Assembly (NCBI GenBank): GCA_031552235.1
Contig: JAVBMR010000002.1
Span: forward strand, 124,001 to 188,000
Reading direction: 5' to 3'
Source of the DNA: WRDF01 sp031552235
Lineage (GTDB): Bacteria; Bacteroidota; Bacteroidia; Bacteroidales; Rikenellaceae
DNA: 64,000 nucleotides
Positions 1 through 7,368 of this stretch are shown piece by piece. The translations under genes and the position numbers were made by a program. Position 1 is the first letter of the stretch. Each line of letters starts with the position of its first letter. The notes under the pieces were generated by a model, which saw only the letters and a program-made list of their open reading frames with translations, made no database searches and was not told the DNA's origin.

Positions 1-1458
1 GTCCACGATGAAGCGGTCGAAATAATCGGTCGCGATGACTACCGTGCGCGGGATAAGAACCCTCGCCTTGGGATATTTGTCATAGAAACCGTGCTTGAGC
101 ATCATGGTGTTGAAGAATGCCAGGCCACGGGCTTTGCCGCCTATCGAACCCGTACCCATCCGGGCGAAACCTATCGTTTCGTTGTATGTGTCGGGGTCGA
201 ATTTCGCCACCACGCCCTGCCCGAGCATAAGCCGGTAGTCGTGGATTATGTTGCACAATGCAGCCCGCAGCTCGTCGGTCGATTCGAAGCTGCTGCTTTT
301 CAGCTTTTTCACGGTCGAGGCAATGGTAAACAACCCGCGCGAGTAGAGCCATTTCGACAGGTTGTCGCGCGAGGTGTGGTAGCGCAGCACGTCTTCGGGC
401 AGTTCGCGTATCAGGCGCTGCATGTCGCGCAGGTCTTTGGCGCGTCCTATGACCTCGCCCGTTTCGAGGTCGCGGAAAACGAAGTCGCCGAACCCGAACT
501 CCTGGCCGATATAGTCGCCCAGCTCCAGAAGGAGCGTCTTGGAATATTTCAGCAGGAAGCCCACACCCAGCTCGGCCGCCACCTCGCGCATGCTCTCCTG
601 CGAGGATTGGAGCAGGAACGGCATATAGGGGTCGTCGTGCTTGATAAGGCGGCACAGGTCGATGCCCGCGTCGAGTTTTTCCATTTCGCTCGGGTCGTTC
701 TTGTGTATCACGAACCCCACGTCGGAAATGACCCCCAGCAGGTTTTCCTTGTACTTTTCGTACAGGCCCACCGCTTCGTCGTAGTTCGTGGCCAGCAGGA
801 TCTTCGGGCGTGCGCGCTTGCGCATCATTTGCTGCTGTTCGTTCATCGCCTCGCGCAGGAACTCATGGCTTTGGTTCAGCACGAGCTTGTATATGGCCGG
901 TAGGTAGGTGGAATAATATTTTATCGAGTCCTCCACGAGGAGTATCGCCTGGACTCCCTCTTCGAGTATGTCGTTGTCGGCGTTCATCCTGTCCTCGATG
1001 AGCTTTATGATCGCCAGCATCAGCTCGGCGTTGCCGTACCAGAAGAATATGTAGTCTATCGCCGACCGGTCTTCGTGGTCTATCCTGCGGAAAATGTCTT
1101 TCGAAAAGCTGGTCAGCAGCACCACAGGTAGTTCGGGGTATGTTTTCTTGACCTTCTTGGCGAAGTCGAACACGCTCAGCTCGCCGACGTTGTACATGGC
1201 GATAAGAAGGTCGTAATCTGTTTCTTTTTTCAGAATTTCGAGCGCCTCCCCGGCCGTCGCCACACGCGTTATCGAGGGAGGGTTGCTCAGGTTCAGGTCA
1301 TAATATTCCTGGTTGATCTGTGCTTCGAGTTGGCCGTCTTCTTCGAGTATGTATGCATCGTAGCTGCTGCATATCAGCATTATCTTGCGGATACGGCGTT
1401 GCATCAACTGGCGGTAGTCGGTACTGGAGGGCGCTGAAAATGACCTGGTAGTTTCCAT
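1..1458 (-). CDS. PEP/pyruvate-binding (dikinase-like) protein with N-terminal receiver-like domains, partial
   Basis: Open frame from ATG at 1458 leftwards to the window edge, so only the N-terminal 486 codons are present. Two response-regulator-like regions are visible. The first (about residues 25-160) lacks an obvious phospho-acceptor aspartate (DLLIAMYNVG where D would be expected). The second (about 180-340) has ILLVEDS and GVISDVGF, which fits a receiver core with its aspartate. After that comes GTGSIGGKARGLAFF, matching the start of the pyruvate phosphate dikinase/PEP synthase ATP-binding domain. Known relatives in Bacteroidota are long PEP/pyruvate-binding proteins. The combination suggests PEP/pyruvate phosphotransfer gated by a sensory input (inference). 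The catalytic His region is outside the window. Confidence 0.8.
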   Translation of the reverse strand, partial: METTRSFSAPSSTDYRQLMQRRIRKIMLICSSYDAYILEEDGQLEAQINQEYYDLNLSNPPSITRVATAGEALEILKKETDYDLLIAMYNVGELSVFDFAKKVKKTYPELPVVLLTSFSKDIFRRIDHEDRSAIDYIFFWYGNAELMLAIIKLIEDRMNADNDILEEGVQAILLVEDSIKYYSTYLPAIYKLVLNQSHEFLREAMNEQQQMMRKRARPKILLATNYDEAVGLYEKYKENLLGVISDVGFVIHKNDPSEMEKLDAGIDLCRLIKHDDPYMPFLLQSSQESMREVAAELGVGFLLKYSKTLLLELGDYIGQEFGFGDFVFRDLETGEVIGRAKDLRDMQRLIRELPEDVLRYHTSRDNLSKWLYSRGLFTIASTVKKLKSSSFESTDELRAALCNIIHDYRLMLGQGVVAKFDPDTYNETIGFARMGTGSIGGKARGLAFFNTMMLKHGFYDKYPKARVLIPRTVVIATDYFDRFIVD

Positions 1459-1543
1459 CGTCTGAGAGGCTTGTATTTTGTAAAAATAGTGCAAAAAAAC
1501 GGGATAGCCTGCTTTTGTCCGAAATAAATGTGCGCCGCCCACA

Positions 1544-1573
1544 TTGCAGAACGCAGGCGGTTTATTATCTTTG
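1544..1573 (+). promoter_or_regulatory. Bacteroidota-type promoter for the GNAT-like gene
   Basis: TTG at 1544-1546, a 19-base spacer, then TATCTTTG at 1566-1573, matching the TAnnTTTG -7 box. The expected start site lies about 20 bases before the ATG at 1601. Confidence 0.65.
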
Positions 1574-1600
1574 TTATTCTAACTGTAATGGAATACCCTT

Positions 1601-2797
1601 ATGGAACGATATAAATTGGAGGTCGTAGAAACCAAAAAGCAGAAACGCGAATTCCTCGACCTCGCCCGCAGTATCTATGCCGGCAACCGCTATTGGGTCT
1701 ATCCGCTCGACAACGATATCGAAGCGGTGTTCGACCCCAAGAAGAACGAGCAATTCGCCGATGGCGAGGCCATAAGGTGGATACTGCGCGATGCTTCCGG
1801 CGAGGTCGTGGGCCGCATAGCGGCATTTTACAACAAGGATGTGGCCGCCCTCAACGACCAGCCCACAGGCGGATGCGGCTTCTTCGAATCGGTAAACGAC
1901 CAGAAAGTGGCCAACATCCTTTTCGATGCCGCCAAGTTGTGGCTGGAGCAGCGCGGGATGGAGGCGATGGACGGCCCGATAAACTTCGGCGACCGCGATT
2001 CGTGGTGGGGGCTGCTGGTCGACGGATTCGAGTTCCAGCCGCTCTACAACAACAACTACAACCCGCCGTACTACATCCAGCTGTTCGAAAATTACGGTTT
2101 TCAGAACTATTTCAATCAGCATACATATTCCCGCAACATCACGACAGGCGATCTGAGTCCGTCTGTGTACGACAGGGTAAAGCGCCTGCAGGAAACGCCG
2201 GGGTATAAGTTCGCGCACATCAGCAAGAAGAACCTCGAACAGGTGGCCGACGATTTCCGCCTTATATACAACAAGGCGTGGGCTATGTTCCCGGGCGTCA
2301 AGCCGATAGACTACGAGCATGCCCAGAAGCTGATGAATACGCTGAAGCCCATAATCGACGAGAATATCGTGTATTTCGCTTATTTCAACGACGAGCCGGT
2401 GGGTTTCTTCATCATGGTACCCGACCTGAACCGTGTGATCGGGCGTTTCAAGGGCAAGTTCAACATTATAAACAAATTGCGCCTGCTGTGGTTGCTGAAG
2501 ATGCGCAAGGCCGACCGTGTTTTCGGCATAATATTCGGCGTCACGCCCGATTTCCACGGCAAAGGCATCGAGTCGGGGATCATATACGAGTTCGAGCAGG
2601 CCGTGGCTCGCGGTGATATAAAATACAAGACGCTGGAACTCGCGTGGATCGGAGACTTCAATCCCGTGATGATGCGCATGGTCGAGAACTACGTCTGCGC
2701 CCAGCGCCATAAAATGCACACCACATACCGCTACCTGTTCGACCGCAACAAGGAATTCACGCGCTGCCCGAGGATGGGTATGTCGAAAGGCAAATAG
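1601..2797 (+). CDS. GNAT-like acetyltransferase family protein, unknown substrate
   Basis: 398-residue soluble protein without signal peptide or membrane segment. The C-terminal half looks like a GNAT fold: an acceptor-side strand with FAYFNDEPVGFFIMVPDLN (about 265-285), then GVTPDFHGKGIESGIIYEF (about 315-335), which resembles the acetyl-CoA binding V-x-x-x-x-GxG/A motif, and a final N-x-V-M-x-R-M-V-E segment. Similar proteins of about 390 residues are widespread in Bacteroidota and mostly called hypothetical or N-acetyltransferase. The substrate cannot be told from sequence. A good promoter lies just upstream and a weak terminator just downstream, so it is probably monocistronic. Confidence 0.6.
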   Translation: MERYKLEVVETKKQKREFLDLARSIYAGNRYWVYPLDNDIEAVFDPKKNEQFADGEAIRWILRDASGEVVGRIAAFYNKDVAALNDQPTGGCGFFESVNDQKVANILFDAAKLWLEQRGMEAMDGPINFGDRDSWWGLLVDGFEFQPLYNNNYNPPYYIQLFENYGFQNYFNQHTYSRNITTGDLSPSVYDRVKRLQETPGYKFAHISKKNLEQVADDFRLIYNKAWAMFPGVKPIDYEHAQKLMNTLKPIIDENIVYFAYFNDEPVGFFIMVPDLNRVIGRFKGKFNIINKLRLLWLLKMRKADRVFGIIFGVTPDFHGKGIESGIIYEFEQAVARGDIKYKTLELAWIGDFNPVMMRMVENYVCAQRHKMHTTYRYLFDRNKEFTRCPRMGMSKGK

Positions 2798-2829
2798 GGC
2801 GTCGCGCGTTGACCGGTGTTAAGATAAAC

Positions 2830-2849
2830 AGGCTTCCGTCAGGGAGCCT
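2830..2849 (+). terminator. Rho-independent terminator after the GNAT-like gene
   Basis: Eight-base-pair stem AGGCTTCC / GGGAGCCT (one G-T pair) with loop GTCA, followed by TTTATT. Confidence 0.55.
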
Positions 2850-2850
2850 T

Positions 2851-2964
2851 TTATTGTTTGCTGTTAATGGTTAAAACCCCGCAATTTTATTTCAGCTACT
2901 TTAGTTTCTATAATTTCTTGTTTTTTCTGGCTATTCGTCCGTTCTTCATCGCCGCCATCCGCTC
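2851..2964. repeat. Dispersed repeat family F, copy 1
   Basis: About 115 bases that closely match 24169-24286 in the same orientation. Shared blocks include TTATTGTTTGCTGTTAATGG at the left and TTCGTCCGTTCTTCATCGCC at the right, with scattered substitutions between. No frame is convincingly coding. Each copy lies in an otherwise gene-free gap. Confidence 0.7.
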
Positions 2965-3001
2965 CAAAGGGCGGCGATGAAGGTTGCCTTGCAACCCGGA
3001 A

Positions 3002-3051
3002 AGAGGAATTTATTCCTCTGACTAAACCCATGTACTTTAGTGCATGGGGGT
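3002..3051 (+). mobile_element. Orphan IS200/IS605-like right-end hairpins (remnant)
   Basis: Two adjacent hairpins: AGAGGAAT-TT-ATTCCTCT at 3002-3019, and CCCATGTAC-TTTA-GTGCATGGG at 3027-3048 followed by GGTTTT. The CTTTAG loop context and the trailing G/T run resemble the subterminal hairpins at the ends of IS200/IS605-family elements, where the TnpB guide-RNA scaffold also lies. No tnpA or tnpB reading frame is nearby, so this would be a solo remnant. Assigned from motif memory only. Confidence 0.4.
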
Positions 3052-3056
3052 TTTAT

Positions 3057-3125
3057 ACTTATCCGCAAAAGCCCCCTTTGATGCAGTATGCCGCCGGCGA
3101 CTGGCGCGAACGAGCCGGGGCGAGT
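3057..3125. repeat. Family A element, left end only
   Basis: CTTATCCGCAAAA followed by GCAGTATGCCGCCGGCGAC and a CGAACGAGC block matches the left end of the complete element at 38355-38578. The matching right terminal repeat is not found, so the copy is truncated. The rest of the 2798-3372 gap holds degenerate repeat sequence without a gene. Confidence 0.55.
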
Positions 3126-3239
3126 GTGGCAGCCCGCCGCAATGCGGAGAGTTTATTGTGATGATCCTGTCACATCCCTGCGGCACGATGCCTTTGCCCC
3201 CCGGTTGCCGGAAGTGAATATAATACGCCGCAAGCGGCT

Positions 3240-3295
3240 GGTTCAGGCGCCCCCCTTGGGGGCACTTGACGGCCTTCTTCGAAGAAGGCCGTCAA
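3240..3295. repeat. Family D palindromic repeat, copy 1 (inverted)
   Basis: GGCGCCCCC..GGGGGC followed by GACGGCCTTCTTCGAAGAAGGCCGTC. It is the reverse orientation of the module seen at 12822 and 44034: a GGCCTTC hairpin joined to a CCCCC/GGGGG hairpin. Confidence 0.55.
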
Positions 3296-3319
3296 GATTT
3301 AAAGGGATAATTCAGAATT

Positions 3320-3351
3320 AAAAAGGAGCGCCCATACGGGCGCTCCTTTTT
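3320..3351. terminator. Bidirectional terminator downstream of batB
   Basis: Fourteen-base stem AAAAAGGAGCGCCC / GGGCGCTCCTTTTT with loop ATAC. T-runs on both strands. It ends the Bat operon on the minus strand and can stop leftover transcription from the left. Confidence 0.8.
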
Positions 3352-3372
3352 GTTTGTCGAGGGATCCGGGGT

Positions 3373-4401
3373 CTACGCTTTCTTCGATGGACGGAAGATG
3401 TTGAACCGGGCGAGTATACGGTTCTTGCGGCTGAGCATCAGCATGTCGAGCAGCAGGAACGCGAGCGCCGCCCAGATAAGGTATTGGTACTGTTCGTTGT
3501 ATTCCTCGAAGACGGTTGAAGTGAACCTTGCTTTCTCGGTGTCGTTGACCTGGGCGATTATCTCGGACAGCCCCATGCTTTGGTTCGTGGCGCGGATGTA
3601 GCCTCCGCCGGTCGATATGGCGATCTGCTGCAATACCTGCTCGTCGAGTTTCGTCACGACCATGTTGCCGTCCTTGTCTTTGATGAATTCGCCGCCGATC
3701 GAAATCGGAGCGCCTTCGGGGGTGCCGATGCCGATGGAGTATATCGTGATGCCCTTGTCCGCTGCATTCGCGGCTGCCGAGAGGGCGTTGTCCTCGTGGT
3801 TCTCACCGTCCGAGATGAGGATTATCACGCGGCTGCCCTCGCTCTGGGAGGAGAACGAATTCGCCGCCATATCTATGGCCGCACCTATGGCCGTACCCTG
3901 CTTCGAAACGAGGTTGGGCGAGATCTGCGCCACGAAATTGCGTGCGGCGCGGTAGTCCGACGTGATGGGCAGCTGCACATACGCGTCGCCGGCGAAGACT
4001 ATCAGCCCTATCTTATCCTGCTTAATCCCGTCCAGAAGCCTGTTTATGGCCGATTTGGTGCGTTCTAGGCGCGAGGGCTGGAAATCTTCCGCCAGCATGC
4101 TGTTCGACACGTCCACCACGAACATGATCTCGACGCCTTCGCGCTCTACCTCTTTCAGTTTCGATCCGAACTGCGGGCGTGCCAGCGCAACGATGATGCA
4201 CACGACGGCGCAAAGCAGCAGGATGAATTTATTGCGCACCCTCCGGGGCGACGCTTCCGGCGAGAGGAGGGCTATGGTGGAGCGTTTCCCGAAACGTTCG
4301 AGCCGTTTGCGCCTCGCCCTCACGGTGTAGACGAATATCCCGACCATCGCCGGTATCAGCAACAGCAGGTAGAACATATGCGGGAATGCGAATCTGAACA
4401 T
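3373..4401 (-). CDS. batB: BatB, von Willebrand factor A domain membrane protein
   Basis: 342 residues. Start set at ATG 4401 (MFRFAFPH); the frame is open far upstream, but that part is out-of-frame batA and not real. Two N-terminal membrane helices (about 8-28 and 58-76) are followed by a VWA domain with the metal-ion site DVSNS (97-101) and the loop FAGDAYVQLPITSD. A C-terminal helix sits at about 310-330. BatA/BatB-type proteins are thought to form a periplasm-facing assembly with the MoxR ATPase, linked to aerotolerance or stress in Bacteroides fragilis. Last gene of the operon, 14 bases after batA, with a terminator following. Confidence 0.88.
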   Translation of the reverse strand: MFRFAFPHMFYLLLLIPAMVGIFVYTVRARRKRLERFGKRSTIALLSPEASPRRVRNKFILLLCAVVCIIVALARPQFGSKLKEVEREGVEIMFVVDVSNSMLAEDFQPSRLERTKSAINRLLDGIKQDKIGLIVFAGDAYVQLPITSDYRAARNFVAQISPNLVSKQGTAIGAAIDMAANSFSSQSEGSRVIILISDGENHEDNALSAAANAADKGITIYSIGIGTPEGAPISIGGEFIKDKDGNMVVTKLDEQVLQQIAISTGGGYIRATNQSMGLSEIIAQVNDTEKARFTSTVFEEYNEQYQYLIWAALAFLLLDMLMLSRKNRILARFNIFRPSKKA

Positions 4402-4415
4402 ACTCTCTGTTTCGT

Positions 4416-5414
4416 TTACGGGATGCGGCGCAGCCACAGTTTGCTGACGAGGAACTCCAGCACCAGAAGCCCCAGCGCCAAGAGGGCGTACATGGCGTAA
4501 AGTTCGTTGTATTTCGTGAAGTCGTCGGTTTCGATCTTCGTCTTTTCCAGTTCGTTGATGCGGTCGTAGACCTGCTGGAGGGTTTTGTTGTCGGTGGCTC
4601 TGAAGTACTCGCCGCCTGTCTTTTCGGCTATCTGGGTCAGGACCTCCTCGTCGATCTCGACCTCTACCGGGGCCAGTACCCTGTTCCCCCATTGGTCGTA
4701 GCCCGGCATCAGCGCCGTACCCCTCGTGCCGACGCCTATCGTGTAGACCTTGATGCCGTATGAAGCCGCTATGTCGGCTGCAGTGAGCGGTGTGATATGC
4801 CCAGAGTTGTTCACCCCGTCGGTCAAAAGGATTATCACCTTGCTCTCGGCGTCGCTGTCCTTGAGGCGGTTTACGGCTGTCCCGAGCCCGTTGCCTATGG
4901 CCGTGCCGTCCTCGATGAGGCCGCTGCGGATCTGCGACATGAGGTTGATGAGCGTCCTTTTGTCGGTGGTGAGCGGCGATTGGGTGAAACTTTCGCCGGC
5001 GAACACCACGATCCCTATGCGGTCGTTGGCGCGGTCCACGATGAATTTCGACGCCACTTCGCGTGCCACTGTTATCCTGTCGGGCCTGAAGTCCTGCGCC
5101 AGCATACTGCCCGACACGTCCATGGCAAGGACTATGTCGATGCCCTCGGTCGATGTGCGGCTGCCCTGTTCGCTGCTTTGCGGGCGGGCGAGGGCTATGA
5201 CGAGCAGCGCTATCGCCCCGCACCTCAGCACAAAAGGCAGGTGGCGGGCATAATATTTCAGCGGTTTGCCTCCACCCTCCACACCCGAAACGCTCGATAC
5301 CTGTATGGCCGCGTCCCCTTGCCATGTGCGCAGCACATAGTAGGCCGCCATCGGCACAAGTGCCAACAGCAGCCAAAGCAGGTCGGGGTTCGCGAATCGT
5401 GTTATGTTGTCCAT
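4416..5414 (-). CDS. batA: BatA, von Willebrand factor A domain membrane protein
   Basis: 332 residues. N-terminal helix (about 11-28), second helix (about 60-77, ending in ALARPQ as in BatB), VWA domain with an intact MIDAS motif DVSGS (99-103) and FAGESFTQSPLTTD, then a C-terminal helix near 308-325. Paralogous to BatB next to it. The DxSxS motif binds a divalent metal for protein contacts. It follows the TPR gene after a 109-base spacer carrying a tandem repeat. Confidence 0.9.
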   Translation of the reverse strand: MDNITRFANPDLLWLLLALVPMAAYYVLRTWQGDAAIQVSSVSGVEGGGKPLKYYARHLPFVLRCGAIALLVIALARPQSSEQGSRTSTEGIDIVLAMDVSGSMLAQDFRPDRITVAREVASKFIVDRANDRIGIVVFAGESFTQSPLTTDKRTLINLMSQIRSGLIEDGTAIGNGLGTAVNRLKDSDAESKVIILLTDGVNNSGHITPLTAADIAASYGIKVYTIGVGTRGTALMPGYDQWGNRVLAPVEVEIDEEVLTQIAEKTGGEYFRATDNKTLQQVYDRINELEKTKIETDDFTKYNELYAMYALLALGLLVLEFLVSKLWLRRIP

Positions 5415-5474
5415 GAGGTGTTTATATGTTTCCGCCCGGCTTCAATCTTCCGGCGGGCTTATGCTTTTATGTTT

Positions 5475-5544
5475 TACCAGTTCTTCGATGAACCTTTCCT
5501 GCCTGTTCTTCGATGAACCTCTTCTACCAGTTCTTTGACGACCC
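5475..5544 (-). repeat. Three tandem 25-bp units over the batC stop codon
   Basis: Units begin at 5475, 5500 and 5525 with an exact 25-base period. Each contains TTCTTCGATGAACC or the variant TTCTTTGACGACCC. The unit at 5525 is the real 3' end of the batC-like gene including its stop codon; the other two are downstream copies. Confidence 0.75.
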
Positions 5545-6336
5545 TCCCACGGCGCGGCCTTTCTGGGCGTCGACCTTCTCCTTGGTCTTTTCGTCGCCCT
5601 GCTCGATGGCCTGGAGCATCTGCTCGGCCTCCTCTTTTGTCATGCCGCCCTGCTCCTGATCCTGCTGATCCTGCTGATCCTGCTGGTCCTGCTGGTCCTG
5701 CTGGCCCTGGCCGTTCTGATCCTGCTTGTCCTGGTTCTGGTCGTTATTCCGGTCTTGCTTATCGTCGTCCTTATCTTGTTGGCCGTCCTTATCTTGCTGT
5801 TTGTCCTGATTCTGATCCTGGTTCTTGTCCTGCTGGTCCTTGTTGTCGTTATTGTCCTGATTCTGGTCGTTCTGCTGCTGTTCCTTGTCTTTTTCGAGGA
5901 GCTTTTTCGCATATGCCAGGTTGAATTTCGCCTCTACGTCGCCGGGGTTCAGGCGCAACGACTGCTTGTAGCTTTCGATGGCTTCTTCGAGCTTGCGCTG
6001 CTGGAACTGCGCGTTGCCGGCGTTGTAGTAATTATGCGCCAGCGATTCGACCGTCATTCCTTTCGGCGCCGGTTTCGAGAACGCGGCGGCGGCCTCCTCG
6101 AAGCGCCCCTGCTTGTAGTAGGCGTTACCGAGGTTGTACCCGGCCGCGAACGAGAGCGAATCTTTGCCTTTCGCCCGCAGGTAGTCGATCTCGCTTTCGG
6201 CGTAGTTGCCTTTCTCGTAGTCGCGGTTGCCCTTGCGGATGAACCTGCGCTCGGGCATGAGTTGGGCGAACGCCTCGCCGCCCGCAAACAGCAGGGCGAG
6301 CGTGAACATGACGATATGTAACGTGCGCCTATTCAT
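5524..6336 (-). CDS. batC: BatC-like tetratricopeptide protein with Q/D/N/K-rich tail
   Basis: 270 residues: signal peptide (about 1-24, ending AFAQ), then three or so TPR units at about 35-150 (YEKGNYAESEIDYLRA; AAGYNLGNAYYKQGRFEEAAAAF; HNYYNAGNAQFQQRKLEEAIESYKQS is the clearest run). A low-complexity tail of Gln, Asp, Asn and Lys spans about 150-235, and a short charged C-terminus ends SSKNW. TPRs mediate protein contacts, probably with BatA/BatB. The tail is encoded by 9-base repeats. It overlaps the preceding gene by 8 bases. In other Bacteroidota batC usually follows batB; here it precedes batA. Confidence 0.75.
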   Translation of the reverse strand: MNRRTLHIVMFTLALLFAGGEAFAQLMPERRFIRKGNRDYEKGNYAESEIDYLRAKGKDSLSFAAGYNLGNAYYKQGRFEEAAAAFSKPAPKGMTVESLAHNYYNAGNAQFQQRKLEEAIESYKQSLRLNPGDVEAKFNLAYAKKLLEKDKEQQQNDQNQDNNDNKDQQDKNQDQNQDKQQDKDGQQDKDDDKQDRNNDQNQDKQDQNGQGQQDQQDQQDQQDQQDQEQGGMTKEEAEQMLQAIEQGDEKTKEKVDAQKGRAVGGSSKNW

Positions 6337-7366
6337 ACGGTTTAAGTGCGTTTGCCTCCGCGACCGCCGTCGTTTCGACCTCGGTCGGTTTGGTGTTTTC
6401 TATGAAGTAATACGCGGCGAAGTAGGCCTTCTCGTTGTCTTCCGCCTCGGGTATGTATTTGGCGAATTTCACGAGGTCGGCCTCGCGCAACACGTTGTCG
6501 AGGTCGGCATACGGTTTCTGCATTATCCCTGCGTCAGAGAGCGCCTCCATGATCTCTTCCGAGGTCATTTCCAGCGCGTTGATGTCGTACCGGCCTTCGA
6601 TATATTCGCGCAGGATGCCGGTCAGGCGCGTGTAATAGGGCTTATGCTTGTTGTTCTGCCACAATTTCTGGTTGTGGAGCATTTCGAGGTTGCGGATGGC
6701 GGCGACGTGCGGCGGTTCGCTCGGCTTGAGCTTGCCCGTGGTTACGTCCTTTTTTCTCTTGCGCAGTATCACGATGGCGGCAATCGCTATGACTAACGGT
6801 CTTATTATGAAGATGTAGGCCAGTACGTACAGCAGTATTTCCATCGGGTTGAACGGGGCTTTCGCCACGGGTTTGATGTCGTAGATGGTTTGCTTCGTGG
6901 TGTCGATCTGGAACGTGGTCACGGTAAGCATCAGCGAGTCCACCGAATAGAGCGTATCCGTGAGGTTTTTGTCGATCCACATTACCGGGATCTTGCCGAT
7001 GGTGTAGTAGCCTTCGTCGAACGTTGTGAGCCTGTATCTTTTGCGCAGTTCGATCCGGCGGCCGTCCTGTTTGAGCGTGTCGACCGGGCCTTCCTCAAGC
7101 AGTTCTATCTGGTCGCTGACCATCTTCCCCTCGAAAGCCGGGAAGTCGACTATCTGCATAAGGTCTTTGTCGACGGTTATTTCGAGTGTGAAGTGATCGC
7201 CTATCGAGACGCTGTCGGGTGTTACCGAAGCCCGCACGACAGGGGGGACAGGGCCGCCCGAAGAACCATGCCCGGCCTGAGGGCTTCCCTGCCCGTGGAG
7301 CAGCGGTATGCACATCGCCACGCACGCGATGATCGCCAAACCGTATTTTGCCAGCCACCTCTTCAT
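6329..7366 (-). CDS. BatD-like membrane protein of the Bat operon
   Basis: 345 residues: signal peptide or anchor (about 5-26), a periplasmic beta-rich region (about 45-165) with VRASVTPDSVSIGDHFTLEITV typical of the BatD repeat unit, one strong membrane helix (about 175-200, followed by RKRKK) and a cytoplasmic helical tail. It is shorter than full BatD (about 600 residues) and corresponds to the small protein usually placed between the DUF58 gene and batA. The stop of the DUF58 gene lies 2 bases upstream of its ATG, and it overlaps the TPR gene by 8 bases, so translation is probably coupled. Confidence 0.65.
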   Translation of the reverse strand: MKRWLAKYGLAIIACVAMCIPLLHGQGSPQAGHGSSGGPVPPVVRASVTPDSVSIGDHFTLEITVDKDLMQIVDFPAFEGKMVSDQIELLEEGPVDTLKQDGRRIELRKRYRLTTFDEGYYTIGKIPVMWIDKNLTDTLYSVDSLMLTVTTFQIDTTKQTIYDIKPVAKAPFNPMEILLYVLAYIFIIRPLVIAIAAIVILRKRKKDVTTGKLKPSEPPHVAAIRNLEMLHNQKLWQNNKHKPYYTRLTGILREYIEGRYDINALEMTSEEIMEALSDAGIMQKPYADLDNVLREADLVKFAKYIPEAEDNEKAYFAAYYFIENTKPTEVETTAVAEANALKPYE

Positions 7367-7368
7367 GC

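Noticed and set aside
3373..5376. A 667-codon minus-strand frame spanning batB and most of batA
   Set aside because: The first half is an out-of-frame reading of batA with Arg/His/Pro-rich low-quality sequence; only the part from 4401 (batB) is protein-like.
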